Positions 10,213 to 22,541 of a stretch of 64,000 nucleotides of DNA are shown here, in pieces. Both the position numbers and the translations under genes were made by a program. The number at the start of each line of letters is the position of its first letter. Position 1 is the first letter of the stretch. A model generated the notes under the pieces. That model saw only the letters and a list, made by a program, of their open reading frames with translations, did no database searches and had not been told where the DNA came from. Origin of the DNA: Diphasiastrum complanatum (taxonomy: Eukaryota; Streptophyta; Lycopodiopsida; Lycopodiales; Lycopodiaceae); assembly GCA_029204225.1 (NCBI GenBank), contig CM055105.1:9953744-10017743 (forward strand), given 5' to 3'.

Positions 10213-12626
10213 GTTATATCACCCAAAAAGAACGACAAAATACGAATCTGTGTGAATTTGAAGGCTCACCAAAAAGGACCATTTCTTTTACCCTTTATGG
10301 AAAGTGTCCTTGACAGAGTAGCAGCAATAGAAGCCTACAGTTTTCTGGATGGCTTCAACGGTTACAATCAGGTGAGGGTAGCGCCACAAGATCAACACAA
10401 GACAATGTTCGCCACTGAATGGGGGACTTATGCCTACAAGGTGATGCCATTGGACTTTGCAATGCCCCAGGCACTTTCCAACGAGTGATGCAAGCGGCAT
10501 CAAAGAGTCTTTGCAAAAAAATTTGGAAATTTTCTTGAACAATCTGTGCATGCACGAGCCTAACTCGGAGCATCTAACTAATCTTAAAAAGGTGCTGCAG
10601 AAGTGCCATGAATTCCAGATCTACTTGAATCCAGAAAAATGTCAATTTTCGGCTACACGGCTTGATTCTTGGCCATATAGTGTCTAGACACGGGATCGCC
10701 ACAGATCTATCAAAGATCAAGATCATTATTAATCTACCACCACTAGGAACGATCTGTGAGGTCTACATCTTTATGGGTCACACTAACTATTACAGGATTT
10801 TCATTCTAGATTTTGCGGAGTTAGCACGACCAATTTACAAACTCACAACAGATCCACATTGGAATGAGAAAGACCTAAAGGCTTTCCAGAGGCTTAAAGA
10901 TGCATTGGTCTCAGCACCAATCTTATGCCCACCCAATTGGTCCATTGAGTTTCATGTGCATACGGCCGCATCGAAGTATGCAGTAGGAGCAGTCTTAATC
11001 TAGCCAGGAGAACACAAATTTTTTTTTTTCGATTTGATTTGCAAGCCGACAGCTCAGTGATACAGAAATGAATTATTCAACTACAGAGCGGGAAGCACTG
11101 GCAATGATATATGTGGCTAAGAAGTTTTGACATTATCTGATGGCCACACACTTTGCCTTTTATACGGACCATCAAGCGTTGCTCTATCTTGTTGACAAAA
11201 CCTGCAACACAGGGAGAATCACTCGATGGTTACTTCTGTTGTTAGAGTTTGATTTTCGGATAGTGGTTCGCAAGGGAAAGCAAGACTACATGGCAGATCA
11301 TGTGTCACGAATCAAGGAAAAGAAAATTGCAATGCAACGTAATGATGAGCTACCCGATGCTGTCTTATTTTACGTTGACACAGTACCGAAATGGGCCGCC
11401 GACATAGTTGGATATCTAATGAGGGGCCAATAGAACAAATCACTACCAGAGACGGATCAACGAAAATTGATCTTGAAAGCTAGACCTTATTAGCTTATTG
11501 CCGGCCAATTGTACTGAAGAGAACCAGGTGGGATTCTTTGGTGATGTATTCTTCTTCATGAGTCCATCCAAATCATTTTGCTTTCACATGAAGGCATGGG
11601 TGGAGGTAGTTTCGCATCCGATACTACAGTTCACAAGATCCTGCAATCAAGATGTTGATGGCCAATGATTCATAGAATACGGAGGAATACCTGAGGAAAT
11701 GCGATGTGTGCCAAAGGGCGAGAAGACCAACGATATTGAATTATAACTTTCTAACCCAAGCACCATTTGAAAAGTGGGGATTGGATTATATTGGTCTAAT
11801 TCACCCTGCAGCCAGAAGTACCCAAGTCCGATATATAATCGTGGCCACCGACTACCTCACCAAGTGGGTCGAAGCCAAGGCAGTGAGAGAAGCTAATGCT
11901 AGGACCATTGCCAAGTTTCTTTATGACAAAATCATTGTGCACTTTGGATGCCCGGTGGAGATAGTTAGTGATCACGGGAGTCACTTCATCAATGAGACCA
12001 TCAAGGTCCTATTGGAGGAATTTTTCATGATCCATAGAACCAATAAGCCTTATCATCCTCGTGGTAATGGGCAAGTAGAGTCATCCAATAAGATCATGGA
12101 GCGTACTCACAAAAACAGTCAAAGCTAGCAGATCAGATTGCAAACACAAGTTGCATGCTGCTCTGTGGGCATTCAGGGCAGCATATAAAAAAAGCACTGA
12201 TCAAATGCCATTCCAATTGATTTGTGGTCAGGATGCTGTAATGTCAGTAGAGTTTTTGGTCTCTTCATTAAGGATTGCCACAACGCAACGTCTTGATGAA
12301 TCTAAATCTCTACAATTATGCCACGAAGCTCTGCATAAGCTCAGTGAACACACTTACTCAATGTACATGCATTGGTAGCTGAAAAGAAACAACGCAAAGC
12401 ATGGCACAATCGTAGGTTACAAAAGAGAGATCTTCGATCTAGAGATCTAGTCCTGATGTATAAGACCAAGGCGATCAATGGGAAATTAAAATTCACATGC
12501 GAAGGTCCTTACCAGATCAAAGAGATTCTTGATCATGGAGCCATGAATTTGCAGAAGCTAGATGGGGCGCCTTTCGATACACCCATCAATGGTAGGCGAT
12601 TACATAAGTACTGGCCCCCTCAGTGA
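10213..12626 (+). pseudogene. Gypsy G2 pol: RT, RNase H, integrase (degenerate)
   Basis: Pieces of a Ty3/gypsy pol in normal order across several frames. RT: SPKKNDKIR, YSFLDGFNGYNQ, then EIFLNNLC, where the family has two catalytic Asp (FLDD) and here two Asn. RNase H: the first catalytic Asp is Ala (VHTAAS), later YTDHQALLYL and VRKGKQDYMADHVSR. Integrase: a damaged HHCC zone, then LDYIG, SDHGSHF and NGQVESSNK, so the D,D,E residues remain. The tail ends HKYWPPQ at 12626 without a chromodomain, which fits the non-chromovirus (OTA) branch and the Tat-type PBS of G1. The start is cut away by G1. Several stops and shifts; inactive. Confidence 0.85.
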
Positions 12627-13748
12627 GACAGATCTAGGTTGGTGATGACATGTTACGAAAAGTTCATCTGCAAGGCCATAACAGCCAGATCCAGGAAGAT
12701 CAAGACAGATCAAGCTAGATCCACCAAGATTCAGCCAGATCTGGCAAGATCAGAAAAGATCCAACAAGATCCGAGAGAGATCCAGGTCCAGATAGGACCA
12801 ATAGGAAAGCAGATCATCAAGTTACACTAAATTCACCAAAACTGATGGATCAACTACCAAATATTTATCAAAACTTTTAGAGAATTACTTATAATCAGAT
12901 CTAACACGGATGAAAGAGATTACCAGTTTGTAGGGGTTATGGATCAGACAATCTTGAGATCTCATCAAAAAACACTCAAAAAAAGCACTTTTTTCATGAT
13001 TTTTGGAGATCCCCTGGGAGTTAGCTCTTGAAACTTTGACAGTCACTAGATCTGACTCAGATGCATCTATAAAAATTTCTGCGAGAGTTACTGATAGAAA
13101 AATCATCATTTTTCTAGTGTTTGCGAGGGTTCCAAGGAGAAAAATCTTCAGAACCTTCATAGAGCATCAGGATCATCAAACCAACCTTCGCAAGGGGCAT
13201 AAATGGAATCAGAACAGTGAAATTAGCTTGCCTACATGGTTTGATCTTGAAAAGCCCACCATTGGAGCATGTTGTGCAAGAATTCACTTCCTACGAGGAT
13301 TGAACATCGTTGACTGCTCAAACCCTCGTAGAACCTTTGTAGGGCAGTCAAATCACCTTCTGAACTCTCGTAGACTTCTTTAAGGTCTTAGAATTTTGTA
13401 AAGAGGGTCCCTACAAAACTTTGGATGGAACTGAACAGGGGAAAGTGGATTTCACCTAATATGCACTCTGAATTCCTCTATATAAGGGCTGAATTCGAGT
13501 CATTTGTCACATTTCCTAGCGAAGCTCTGAACGATTTTCGATCAACATTTCCAAGTTCTTCGAAAGTAACCAAAATTCATACCAGCCATCATCTGCACAT
13601 TCTAAACCAAGATCTGCGCTCTAAACCACCGTTACTACCATCCGATTCCTGCTTTCCACTGTTTTTCTTATTTCCATCACTTTTACCATTCCCACCATTT
13701 TTCTTACTTTTTCTCAATTTGTAACCAACTTTAACTATCACTGCTAAC
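12627..13748 (+). other. Gypsy G2 spacer between pol and extra ORF
   Basis: About 1.1 kb without a supported gene. The first part (12680-12790) is crowded with AGATC words (CCAGATC, AAGATC, CAAGATC), giving a loose tandem pattern. The second part shares blocks with the G6 spacer at 33790-34330 (for example near 12955-13060) and holds GCGAGGGTT-like words. Just before 13749 there are pyrimidine-rich stretches (13640-13720) that could serve a splice acceptor for the downstream ORF; this last point is inference. Confidence 0.6.
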
Positions 13749-16148
13749 ATGGCCTCCTCATCTTATGATGACTTTGGCACCAAGTAGGTGATTCAGCGCA
13801 AAATACCATCAGCCACCCAGATTTGGCCCTTGCCTTCTGATGCCCTGATCACGCCATGGCTTCAGACGACTAGTCCTCTTCTTGAAGCAACGGGTTTTTA
13901 CCCAATGCTTTTCAGCTCTGACATTAACATGGGCCAAGCTTGCCCTTCATGCTTACGCCACCTGGGACACGCCAAAGTTACGTTTCCACTTCCTATACCA
14001 GGGTACCAGTACAAGGTACGAATTAACGTTGACTCGATGGTCACTGTCGGCATTATGTCCGATGTCCATTAGCTAATCTCTCATCGTCAGACAAAAGCCC
14101 TGATAAAGCCTTTCGTAACCCAGAGTGCACTTGAAATTCTGATCCAAACTAACAATGGGTACTTGATAAAGACTATCACGGACCTAGTCAGTCAAGCGGC
14201 CGTGCATTTGCTGAATAAATTTTTGGTTGTTTCAACATGGCATGCTTTTCTCATCCACGAACTAGCAATTTCCATCAAACTAAACACTTGTGGCTGTATC
14301 GAAGTAGGCCCCCTGTTGTGTAACTTTGTCTTTGCACTTCTCAAGGTGAAAGTGTGCGAGTTCTGCCATTCCAGCATCTTATCATCCACTATGCCACACA
14401 CTAATCTATATCCTCCATCCATTGCATCCACGTCTACCCAACCTATAGTCACTGACATGACGGCCAGCAAAAGAATGCGCGATGCTGCCCCTTCCTCTTC
14501 ATCTCCACCTGCTACCAGATGTCACACCACCACCACCACCACACCGCTAACAGTTCTTGTTTCTATCATCGTCACTTTCTCTTATGTACAACTCTCTACC
14601 ACTATTTCTACTTTTGTTCCTATTTCTTCTATTCAATCCGCAATTGTTGCTTCTATTTCCATTCCCATCTCATCTATAGATACTATTTCTACCTCTGTTC
14701 CTTCTTCTACCACCTCTTCCATTACCATCGCTTCTTCCATCCCCTCTGCTTCCACCATTGTCTCTCTCCAGTTCAATCCTGCTGATTCACAGTTGTCTTC
14801 CGACAACCTAGCATGGATGCCTGTCATAAACTTTTCACTGCCACGCCAGGCCACTTCAGCCCCATCTTCTCCTTCCGTCCTCCACACCACCCTACATTTT
14901 TCCTCTATTCCCTCCATTCTCTCTTTTGGACAAGTTGTCCTCATCCCTGTTTTCACTGCTGCTTTTCTCACACCCCCCACTACTCCGTCAAAGGCTGTCG
15001 AGGGCAACCGACCGTTGCCTGATGACGCATTTGTATAGATAGTTTTTACTCCATCACCAGATTGTGCAGATCCCACTACAGTTGATGACAAGAGATCACC
15101 AGAGCAACTCATAGAGGACGACAACGACAATATTGTATAGGTGGTAAATAAGCACCTGCCAGCGTAAACATACTGATTGTTCCAACAAATTTATTGACAG
15201 TCTACCATGCCTTGGGAATCTTCATCCAGGACGCAATAGCAGCCCGAGCCTCTTTGGATAGCCGGGTACTGAAATTAGCCACAAGCAATACACAGTTGTG
15301 AGCCGAGGTTCATAAGCTGCAGCAGGAACTACAAGTAGCTCAACAACATGAGTTGAGTGGGCAGGAAGAGATCTTGAAGTTGCAGGCAAAGGAAGAGGGC
15401 CGAATAACCATATCCAAAGCCTCTTCAAGACACTGACAAATGCCTCTACAAAAGTGCAAGAGCTACAAGTTGCCCCGCTCCAAGCACAACTACAAATCTA
15501 TGAAACAAAAACTACATGTTTGGGAGCAAAGGTGCAGAGTCTACAACAAGAAAAACTTGTCTGGCTAGCTCAACTGACACCTGATTCAAGGCCACTCTCT
15601 CAAGCAGAGATGCATCTTTTGAGACATCAGGTGCAGGTCTACAGTCAAACTCTAAACAACTACCAGACAGAGTTCGACAAGTACCGGGCCAGTGCAATTG
15701 AAGAGCTCGCCCAGGCCAAACAAGCCCTCAAGGCTTGTCAGAAGTTTATGGAGCAGAAGGCTCAACCAACCCCGATGGTAATTCCAATGCCACCTCTCTT
15801 TGATGCTGCACAGGCAAGCACGAGCCAAGATCAAGTCCAGCAAGCAGTAGGGTACACAAGTTAGGATCATGGGTCAAGCAGACAAGACCAAGGGCCTTCT
15901 GATATGGGAGCAGACACGTAGAGCCAAGGCCAAGACACAGGCCCCAGCCACAGTCAAGGAGAAGGTCAAGCCTCCTCATCATGAGGCTCGATATCTATAT
16001 CTGTCAATCGGGCTTTCAGACGTCCAAAGTCCGTAGAGAAGAAAATCAATGAATTCTTATACTCCCCGCCCTCTTACCACAACCAGAGTGGAGCCAGCAG
16101 CTATTCAAGCATGACCCTATGGCTATCAGGGCCTATGTGACAAGTCCT
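13749..16148 (+). pseudogene. Gypsy G2 extra ORF (env position), 5' part
   Basis: Sense-strand reading frame between pol and the 3' LTR, starting with ATG at 13749 and broken by several stops. Segments in order: an N-terminal globular-looking part (13788-14400) with a helical stretch around WHAFLIHELAISI; a Ser/Thr/Pro-rich low-complexity part (14400-15000); a Gln/Leu-rich heptad-like coiled coil (about 15300-15760); then a Pro- and Gln-rich tail. The frame is interrupted at 16148 by copia A2 and resumes at 21992. Equivalent segments occur in G5 (27637-29572) and at 25292-25735, so the ORF belongs to the family. No signal peptide or convincing membrane anchor is seen. The N-terminal pattern recalls plant-transposon-type extra ORFs of Tat/Athila relatives, which is a tentative link. 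Confidence 0.65.
16144..16148 (+). repeat. Left target-site duplication of copia A2 (GTCCT)
   Basis: GTCCT directly left of the A2 LTR; the same five bases follow its right end at 21987-21991. Five bases is the usual copia integrase footprint. Confidence 0.93.
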
Positions 16149-16798
16149 TGTGAAAGATTTCAGATCCTTAAGATCCAATCTACTTGAATGATCTTTGGTT
16201 AGAAAGAGAAATACACTATCAATTTCACCAATGTAGAAAAATCAGCATCTACACACAATTTCAGATGCAAACACTAATAGAACTTGATCAAACTTGAATG
16301 AAATGATTATGTACTATTGCTGTCCGTACAAAACCAGCAAGCTACTATATTTCACACGTGTGGATCCAAAAATAGCAAATATAGATCATTCTACACATAG
16401 ATTTGCAAGCAATCACCAAGATAGTGCACCAATGGATAGTAGAACCCAAGAGAACCATGTATAAGCATGAAATGAGATGAAGAAGAGAGAATATGACTCT
16501 CTCCACGAGCTACATCCTTTTATAGCAGGTCCAAACCCTATTTGGCCACTTGGCTTTCCCACCAAAATGCTAACCCTACCAATTTTGGGTCTAGATTCAA
16601 TGTACCCAACTTATTCAAATTGAATCTACTCAAACTTGCATTCTATCTTTTCCACACTTTCAAAAAGTGTTTATTCAAATGAAATTTTGACTAATGAACT
16701 TTGAAAAGTCAACCTCTAGGTCTAAAACAAGTTTTGGCCTCAATATGCCAAATATGGAAATATTGCAAAATGTGATGAAACTAGTTGAATCTTTCACA
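16149..16798 (-). repeat. 3' LTR of copia A2 (650 bp)
   Basis: Minus strand TGTGAAAGATTC to CTTTCACA, preceded by the purine tract GAAGAGGGAG. A TATAAAAGG box is present on the minus strand near 16516-16524. Palindrome CACACGTGTG at 16353-16362. Confidence 0.94.
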
Positions 16799-19700
16799 CT
16801 CCCTCTTCAACTAGTTTTAGCATAGACTTTGATAATACTCCAAGTGAAGTCCTATGCTTCATGAACAAGTCTTTTCCCAATGCTTTGGTGAATATATCAG
16901 CTACACATTCCCTTGAAGACACATGTTGAAGCTCCACCTCCTTTGCAATGACTCGCTCCCTCACAAAATGATATTGTATCTCAATATGCTTGCTCCTAGC
17001 ATGAAAGATAGGATTGGATGCCATTATTTGGGCTGATTGATTGTCACAAAAGACGATTGGGCTCTCTGAAAAATCCAGCAAGTGAAGATCCTTGATCATC
17101 CTCTTGATCCATACCATCTCCTTTGTGCAATGTGTAAGAGCTTTGTACTCGGCCTCACTAGATGACAATGAGATAGTGTCTTGTTTCTTTGACATCCATG
17201 ATATAGCTCCATCACCTATGAAAATACAATAAGCACTAATGGATTTCCTATCGATAACATCTCCAGCATAGTCCGAATCTGAAAATCCAAAAAGATTAGG
17301 TGATGATCCCTCATACAATATGCCAAAATTTCGAGTTCCAATGATGTACCTCAAAACTCGCTTTCCTAGCTTCCAATGCTCCTCACTAGGATCTTGCATG
17401 AATTGACTCAATCTTCCAACACAATAGCTTAGAGCAGGTCTAGTAATGGCTAGATAGATGAGTGAACCAACTAGCTTTCTATAGAGAGTAATTTTCTTGA
17501 AGGATCTTTCATTACCTCTTATAGTTAGCTTTACATGAGACTCCATAGGTGTATCAATAGCTTTTGCATCTACCATATGAAATCTTTCTAGTATAGAATT
17601 ACATACTTCTCTTGACAAATGAAAGTAGATTGAGAAGATCTAATGACTTCTATTCCTAAAATGTAATGAAAATTACCAAGATCATGCACCTCAAACTCCT
17701 TCTTAAGAGCATTCTTGATATCCTCCACATCGTGATTGTCTCCACCACTCAAGATGATATCATCCACATAGATTAGCAAGATGGTAACATCATTTCCATC
17801 AAACCTATAATAAAGTGAATGATCATACTCACTCATAACAAAGCCTTGAGAGAGTAAAAAAGTGTTAAGCTTAGCACACCAACTCCTTGGTGCTTGCTTA
17901 AGGCCATACAAACTCTTTTGTAGAAGACACACATGATTTGGCTTTGTTGATGAGATGTAGCTCTCAGGTTGCTCCATGTATACTTCCTCCTCAAGATCAC
18001 CATTCAAGAATGCATTTGAAATGTCCATTTGCCATAGATCCCATCCATAAAGTGTAGCAAGTGAAATGATGACTCGAATGCTTACCATCTTTGCCACAGG
18101 TGCAAAGGTCTCATCATAGTCAATTCCTTGTTGTTGAGCATATCCTTTTGCCACTAACCTTGCCTTGTACTTGTTGATAGATCCATCTTGGTTTGTCTTC
18201 ACCTTGAAGATCCATTTGCATCCAATAGCTTTCTTGTCCTTAGGCAACTCCACCAATCTCCATGTTCCATTCTTCATAAGAGCTTGATACTCAAGATCCA
18301 TTGCTTGGATCCACTCCTCTTCTTTCCTTGCTTGATCTACACTTGTAGGCTCATCCAAAGAGGTTAGGAAAGCAACATAATTTCCAGAAACTACTTGCTA
18401 ACCCTTTTGATCATATGTGAGCCTTGAAGGTACTTTTCTTTCTCTTGATGTTCTCCTTGGCTTTTGACTTGATGAAGGTCCATCATCACCACCATCCAAA
18501 GTAGGATCCTTCTCATCAACATCAAGAATGCTAGATCCATCTACTTTACCATCAATCATGCTTGAAGACACCTTTGGAATGTTTCCCTCATCAAAAATGA
18601 CATCTCTACCAACAATCACTTTGTTAGTAGAAGGAATGTAAACCTTGTAGGCTTTACTCACCTCACTATATCCAACAAAAATACCTCTTCTTGAAGATGG
18701 ATCCTCCTTGGTCCTATCATCAAGAGTAATGTTGACATAGCATGTGCATCCAAAGGTTCTTAGAAAGTTGACACTCGGCCTCCTCTTGAATAGCATTTCA
18801 AAAGGTGTCCTTCCATCCAAAATAGCACTCGGCCACCTATTGCACAAGAAATTGGCACACAACAAAGCTTGATCCCAAAATGGTTTGTCAAGATTAGCAC
18901 TTAACCTCATAGCTTTAGCACTTTCACATAAAGTTCTATTCTTCCTTTCAGCCACTCCATTTTGTTGTGGGGTCCTTGATGTTGTATACTCCCTCTTGAT
19001 CCCATGCTCATCACAAAAGGCCTTGAACTTGTTAGATATGTACTCACCACCATTGTCACCTCTCAAGCGCTTGATCTTTGTGGAGAATTGGTTCTCCCTT
19101 GCATTCTTAAACTTGACAAAGACATCATACACTTCATCCTTGCTCTTTAGTATATAGATCCAACAAAATCTACTAAAATCATCAATGAATGTTACATACA
19201 TGTTAGCTCCACTATTGCTAATTGTAGTAAATCCATGAATATCCGAATGTACAAGTTGAAAAGGCTTTGTAGATCTAGAAATAGATCTAGTATAAGGTAG
19301 TCTATGTGACTTAGACAAAGCACAAGACTCACAAACATGCTTGTCATTACTTAAGGAACTTGGAAGACCAATCACAACCTTCTTCCTTGCCATTACCTCC
19401 AATGACTTGAAGTTGAGGTGTCCCAGCCTTTTGTGCCAAACCTCTTGAATAGAAATTTGCTCCCTTGCAACACATCCAACTTGGTTAGCAATAACACAAG
19501 CATCAAGTTTGAATAGCTTCCCTTGCCTTTTAATCAAGACATCCTTCCTTTTGATCAAACAAGCATCTCCATCAAACTCCACCTTGAGGCCCTTACTTAG
19601 CATTTGACTCACACTAAGCAAATTCTTGGTAATAGATGGAATAAACAAGACATCCTCCAAATGAACATTCCAATTTGTAGAGAGAGAAATACGAATTGTG

Positions 19701-20737
19701 CCAATCCCTTTGATTGTACACTCACCATCATTGGCCGTGTAGATCACCCTCTTGTCATCTCCATATGCCAACAAAGAAGTGAAGTACTCTTTGTGAAAGG
19801 TCATGTGTGAACTTGCTCCACTATCAATCCACCGAGGATCTAGATCTCCATCATTAGCAAGCATACATGAAGACATCACAAAAGTATCATCATTTGCATC
19901 TTGCACATCCAAACCATCCTCATCAAGAGTAAGATTACTTTGCTTGTCTCCTTGATCTCTCTTCTTCTTGTAGCACTCACTTGCAAAGTGTCCTTTGATA
20001 CCACAATAGAAGCACTTGAGCTTTGATCTATCCTTCTTTTTGCCACTTGAAGAAGCATCCACTTGATCTTGCCCTTTAGACCACTTGCTTTTGGTTTTGC
20101 CCTTGAATTTGCCCTTTGTGAACATAGCATCCTCTTGAAGTGTCGATGTAGATCCACCTCTTGCTTGAAGCCTATATTCCTCATTGATCAAGATCTCTTG
20201 AAGATCCATCAAACTTGGCAAAGTCTTTTGAATAGCAATACTTTGAACAATGTTAGCATGAGCATCCAACAAGCCATTAAGAATCACTTGAATAAGTTCT
20301 CCTTCCTTAATGCTTTCATCTATGCAAGCTAACTCATCATTCAATGCTTTCATTCTCAAAACAAAAGTACTTGGACTTTTTTCATTATTTTGCAAACAAG
20401 AAAATATTTGCCTTCTTAGAGTCAACACTCTAGAAGTAGACTTGGATTCATAAAGCTTCTTCAATGAATTCCTAGCTTCCAAAGATGATGTGCACTTACC
20501 AACTTCCTTGAGAAGTTCATTGGTAACATTCATCTTTATCATGTGTAGAGCCTTCTTGGCCCTCTTGTCATACCTCAATTTATCTTGTTGTGTTGCTGGT
20601 CTCTCCTCCAAACCTACAACAATATCCAAAACATCATTGATCTCAAGAAGTGACTCCATCCTCACTTTTCATAATGAATAGTTACTTGAGGTAAGCCTAT
20701 CATTGGCTTCCAACATGACTCCAATTGAGGTTGCCAT
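16794..20737 (-). pseudogene. Copia A2 gag-pol polyprotein, three lesions
   Basis: Single Ty1/copia polyprotein of about 1310 codons, starting at the ATG at 20737. The conserved Trp codon at 20671-20669 (W before KVRMES) is TGA. The frame is then open to 18398: gag, zinc knuckle CFYCGIKGHFASEC, protease WIDSGAS, HHCC zone, and integrase with HSDIHG, RGDNGGEY and PQQNGVAE. A Lys codon has become TAG at 18398. RT follows (WQMDISNAFLNG, YVDDI), with a frameshift near 17600, then the RT end and RNase H (WMSKKQDTISLSS, CDNQSAQ) to VEEGV. The stop at 16796-16794 lies inside the LTR. Tork/TNT1-like by overall motif style, which is tentative. Confidence 0.93.
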
Positions 20738-21336
20738 GTAGAAATGACCTGATCTTCTCTTTCAACTTGTTTCAATGCACAAAGCACTCTTTTGAACAAC
20801 AAGAAGTGCTTTCAAAAAAAATCACCAAGATTTGAAACTATCTCACAAATTCTCTTCTAGCACTTATCCAAGCAAATCAACACATAGAATCATGGAATCT
20901 TGATCAACCTATGATCTATCCTCAATCTAATGACTTTTGCCACTTCCTAAGATTGAAACACACTCAAATGAAGTCCAGCAACCTCACTATCTAGAGATCC
21001 AATCAAAATTAGGGTTTTGACAAAATCACAAAAAATTGACTATTCCAAATCTACATGCAAATGTTGAAAATTTGATATGCAATCTATAAGCCACATTTAG
21101 GCTGAACCAATGATCCAAAAATCGGCCAAATCCAGCATGTGAATTCAAAAAAGGGAATTGAACAAGTATATTGACCTATTTAGTGTTTTGATCTACAAAA
21201 GATCCAATCTACAAAAGCAAAAAATCCGATTTTTGTGTAGAATCCTATCTAGCATGCTCTAGACTTTATATCTTCACCAAATCATTGATAGATCTGATTT
21301 CCTCCTTCATAACCTGAAACACAAGCTCTGATACCA
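20738..21336 (-). other. Copia A2 leader and PBS
   Basis: Non-coding leader between the 5' LTR and gag, homologous to 346-945. The PBS, complementary to initiator tRNA-Met, lies directly beside the LTR at 21325-21336 (plus-strand reading GCTCTGATACCA). No other feature seen. Confidence 0.88.
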
Positions 21337-21986
21337 TGTGAAAGATTTCAGGTCCTTAAGATCCAATCTACTTGAATGATCTTTGGTTAGAAAGAGAAAT
21401 ACACTATCAATTTCACCAATGTAGAAAAATCAGCATCTACACACAATTTGAGATGCAAACACTAATAGAACTTGATCAGACTTGAATGAAATGATTATGT
21501 ACTGTTGATGTCCGTACAAAACTAGCAAGCTACTGCATTTCACACGTGTGGATCCAGAAATAACAAATATAGATCATTCTACACATAGAATTGCAAGCAA
21601 TCACCAAGATAGTGCACCAATGGATAGTAGAACCCAAGAGAACCATGTATAAGCATGAAATGAGATAGAGAAGAGAGAAGATGACTCTCTCCACTAGTTA
21701 CATCCTTTTATAGCAGGTCCAAACCCTATTTGGCCACTTGGCTTTCCCACCAAAATGCTAACCCTACCAATTTTGGGTCTAGATTCAATGTACCCAACTT
21801 ATTCAAATTGAATCTACTCAAACTCGCATTCTATCTTTCTCACACTTTCAGAAAGTGTTTATTCAAATGAAATTTAGACTAATGAACTTTGAAAAGTCAA
21901 CCTCTAAGTCTAAAACAAGTTTTTGGCTCAATATGCCAAATATGAAAATATTGCAAAATGTTATGAATTTAGTTGAATCTTTCACA
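21337..21986 (-). repeat. 5' LTR of copia A2 (650 bp)
   Basis: Same ends and length as 16149-16798, with scattered substitutions between the two. CACACGTGTG at 21541-21550. The TATA box on the minus strand is near 21704-21712. Followed on the right by the target duplicate GTCCT (21987-21991). Confidence 0.94.
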
Positions 21987-21991
21987 GTCCT

Positions 21992-22541
21992 CAGCAACTC
22001 CGGGTAAACGCCCATTTTCTGCCATGTCTACGACAAATCAAATGGGCCAAATGTGACATTCCATTGGAAAAAATGATGCTAAATAACTGCAATTGGCCAA
22101 AAATCAACTCAGAGCACGGATGGACCATAGTTGTATATGCCCAAAGGGCTCTTAGCAAAATTTCTAATGAGTATTTCAATTGCCAAGATCCAACAGTAAA
22201 CGCGGCAACAACTTACGCCCAGGACTTGGAATATCTGATGGGTATAGAGGCCAAGTGGGATAACTTCCTCCCACCGATCTGTTTTGATCCTTAGAAGGCA
22301 TTGGCCTTGGATTGCATGGAAGATTAGCTGCAAATCACTCGTGTGTATTACCGAGCCGGCCTTCTGGGCCATCCCTGGTGTTCAGAAGTCCCTGCACACC
22401 AATAAAGACTTGAAAATATTGGCAGAATCACCTTTATTGATGATGTGACGACTTACTTGATCAACCAGAGGCGAACCAAGCGATCACTTTATTGAATCGA
22501 CAGAGTGCCGAGGGATCGACACTACTTCAGGCCATGGGTCC
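21992..22541 (+). pseudogene. Gypsy G2 extra ORF, 3' part
   Basis: Continues the frame broken at 16148. Without A2 the join matches G5 read from about 28230 leftward. It encodes the C-terminal part, recognisable through fragments such as NCQDPTVNAATTYAQDLEYLMGIEAKWDNF, equivalent to the G5 frame 28090-27683. Several stops. The coding homology runs right up to the LTR start at 22542, leaving no obvious polypurine tract. Confidence 0.65.

Larger units (their letters stand above)
16149..21986 (-). mobile_element. Copia element A2, complete with three coding lesions
   Basis: Full-length minus-strand copia of 5838 bp. It has two 650-bp LTRs, a PBS (TGGTATCAGAGC, on plus 21325-21336), leader, gag-pol and a polypurine tract, and it is flanked by GTCCT on both sides. 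It was inserted into the extra ORF of gypsy G2; removing it makes the G2 sequence collinear with gypsy G5. The LTR pair shows scattered substitutions, so it is older than copia B. Coding is complete in length but stopped by two nonsense codons and one frameshift. Confidence 0.95.

Noticed and set aside
12885-13160. Minus-strand 91-codon ORF in the G2 spacer
   Set aside because: No domain, and the homologous G6 spacer is not open in that frame.
14519-14785. His/Phe-rich frame that looks like a histidine-rich protein
   Set aside because: Other-frame reading of the CAC/CCA-rich Thr stretch of the extra ORF.
14633-15130. Minus-strand 165-codon ORF opposite the gypsy extra ORF
   Set aside because: Mirror of the Ser/Thr low-complexity coding; no second copy is open at the corresponding place in G5.
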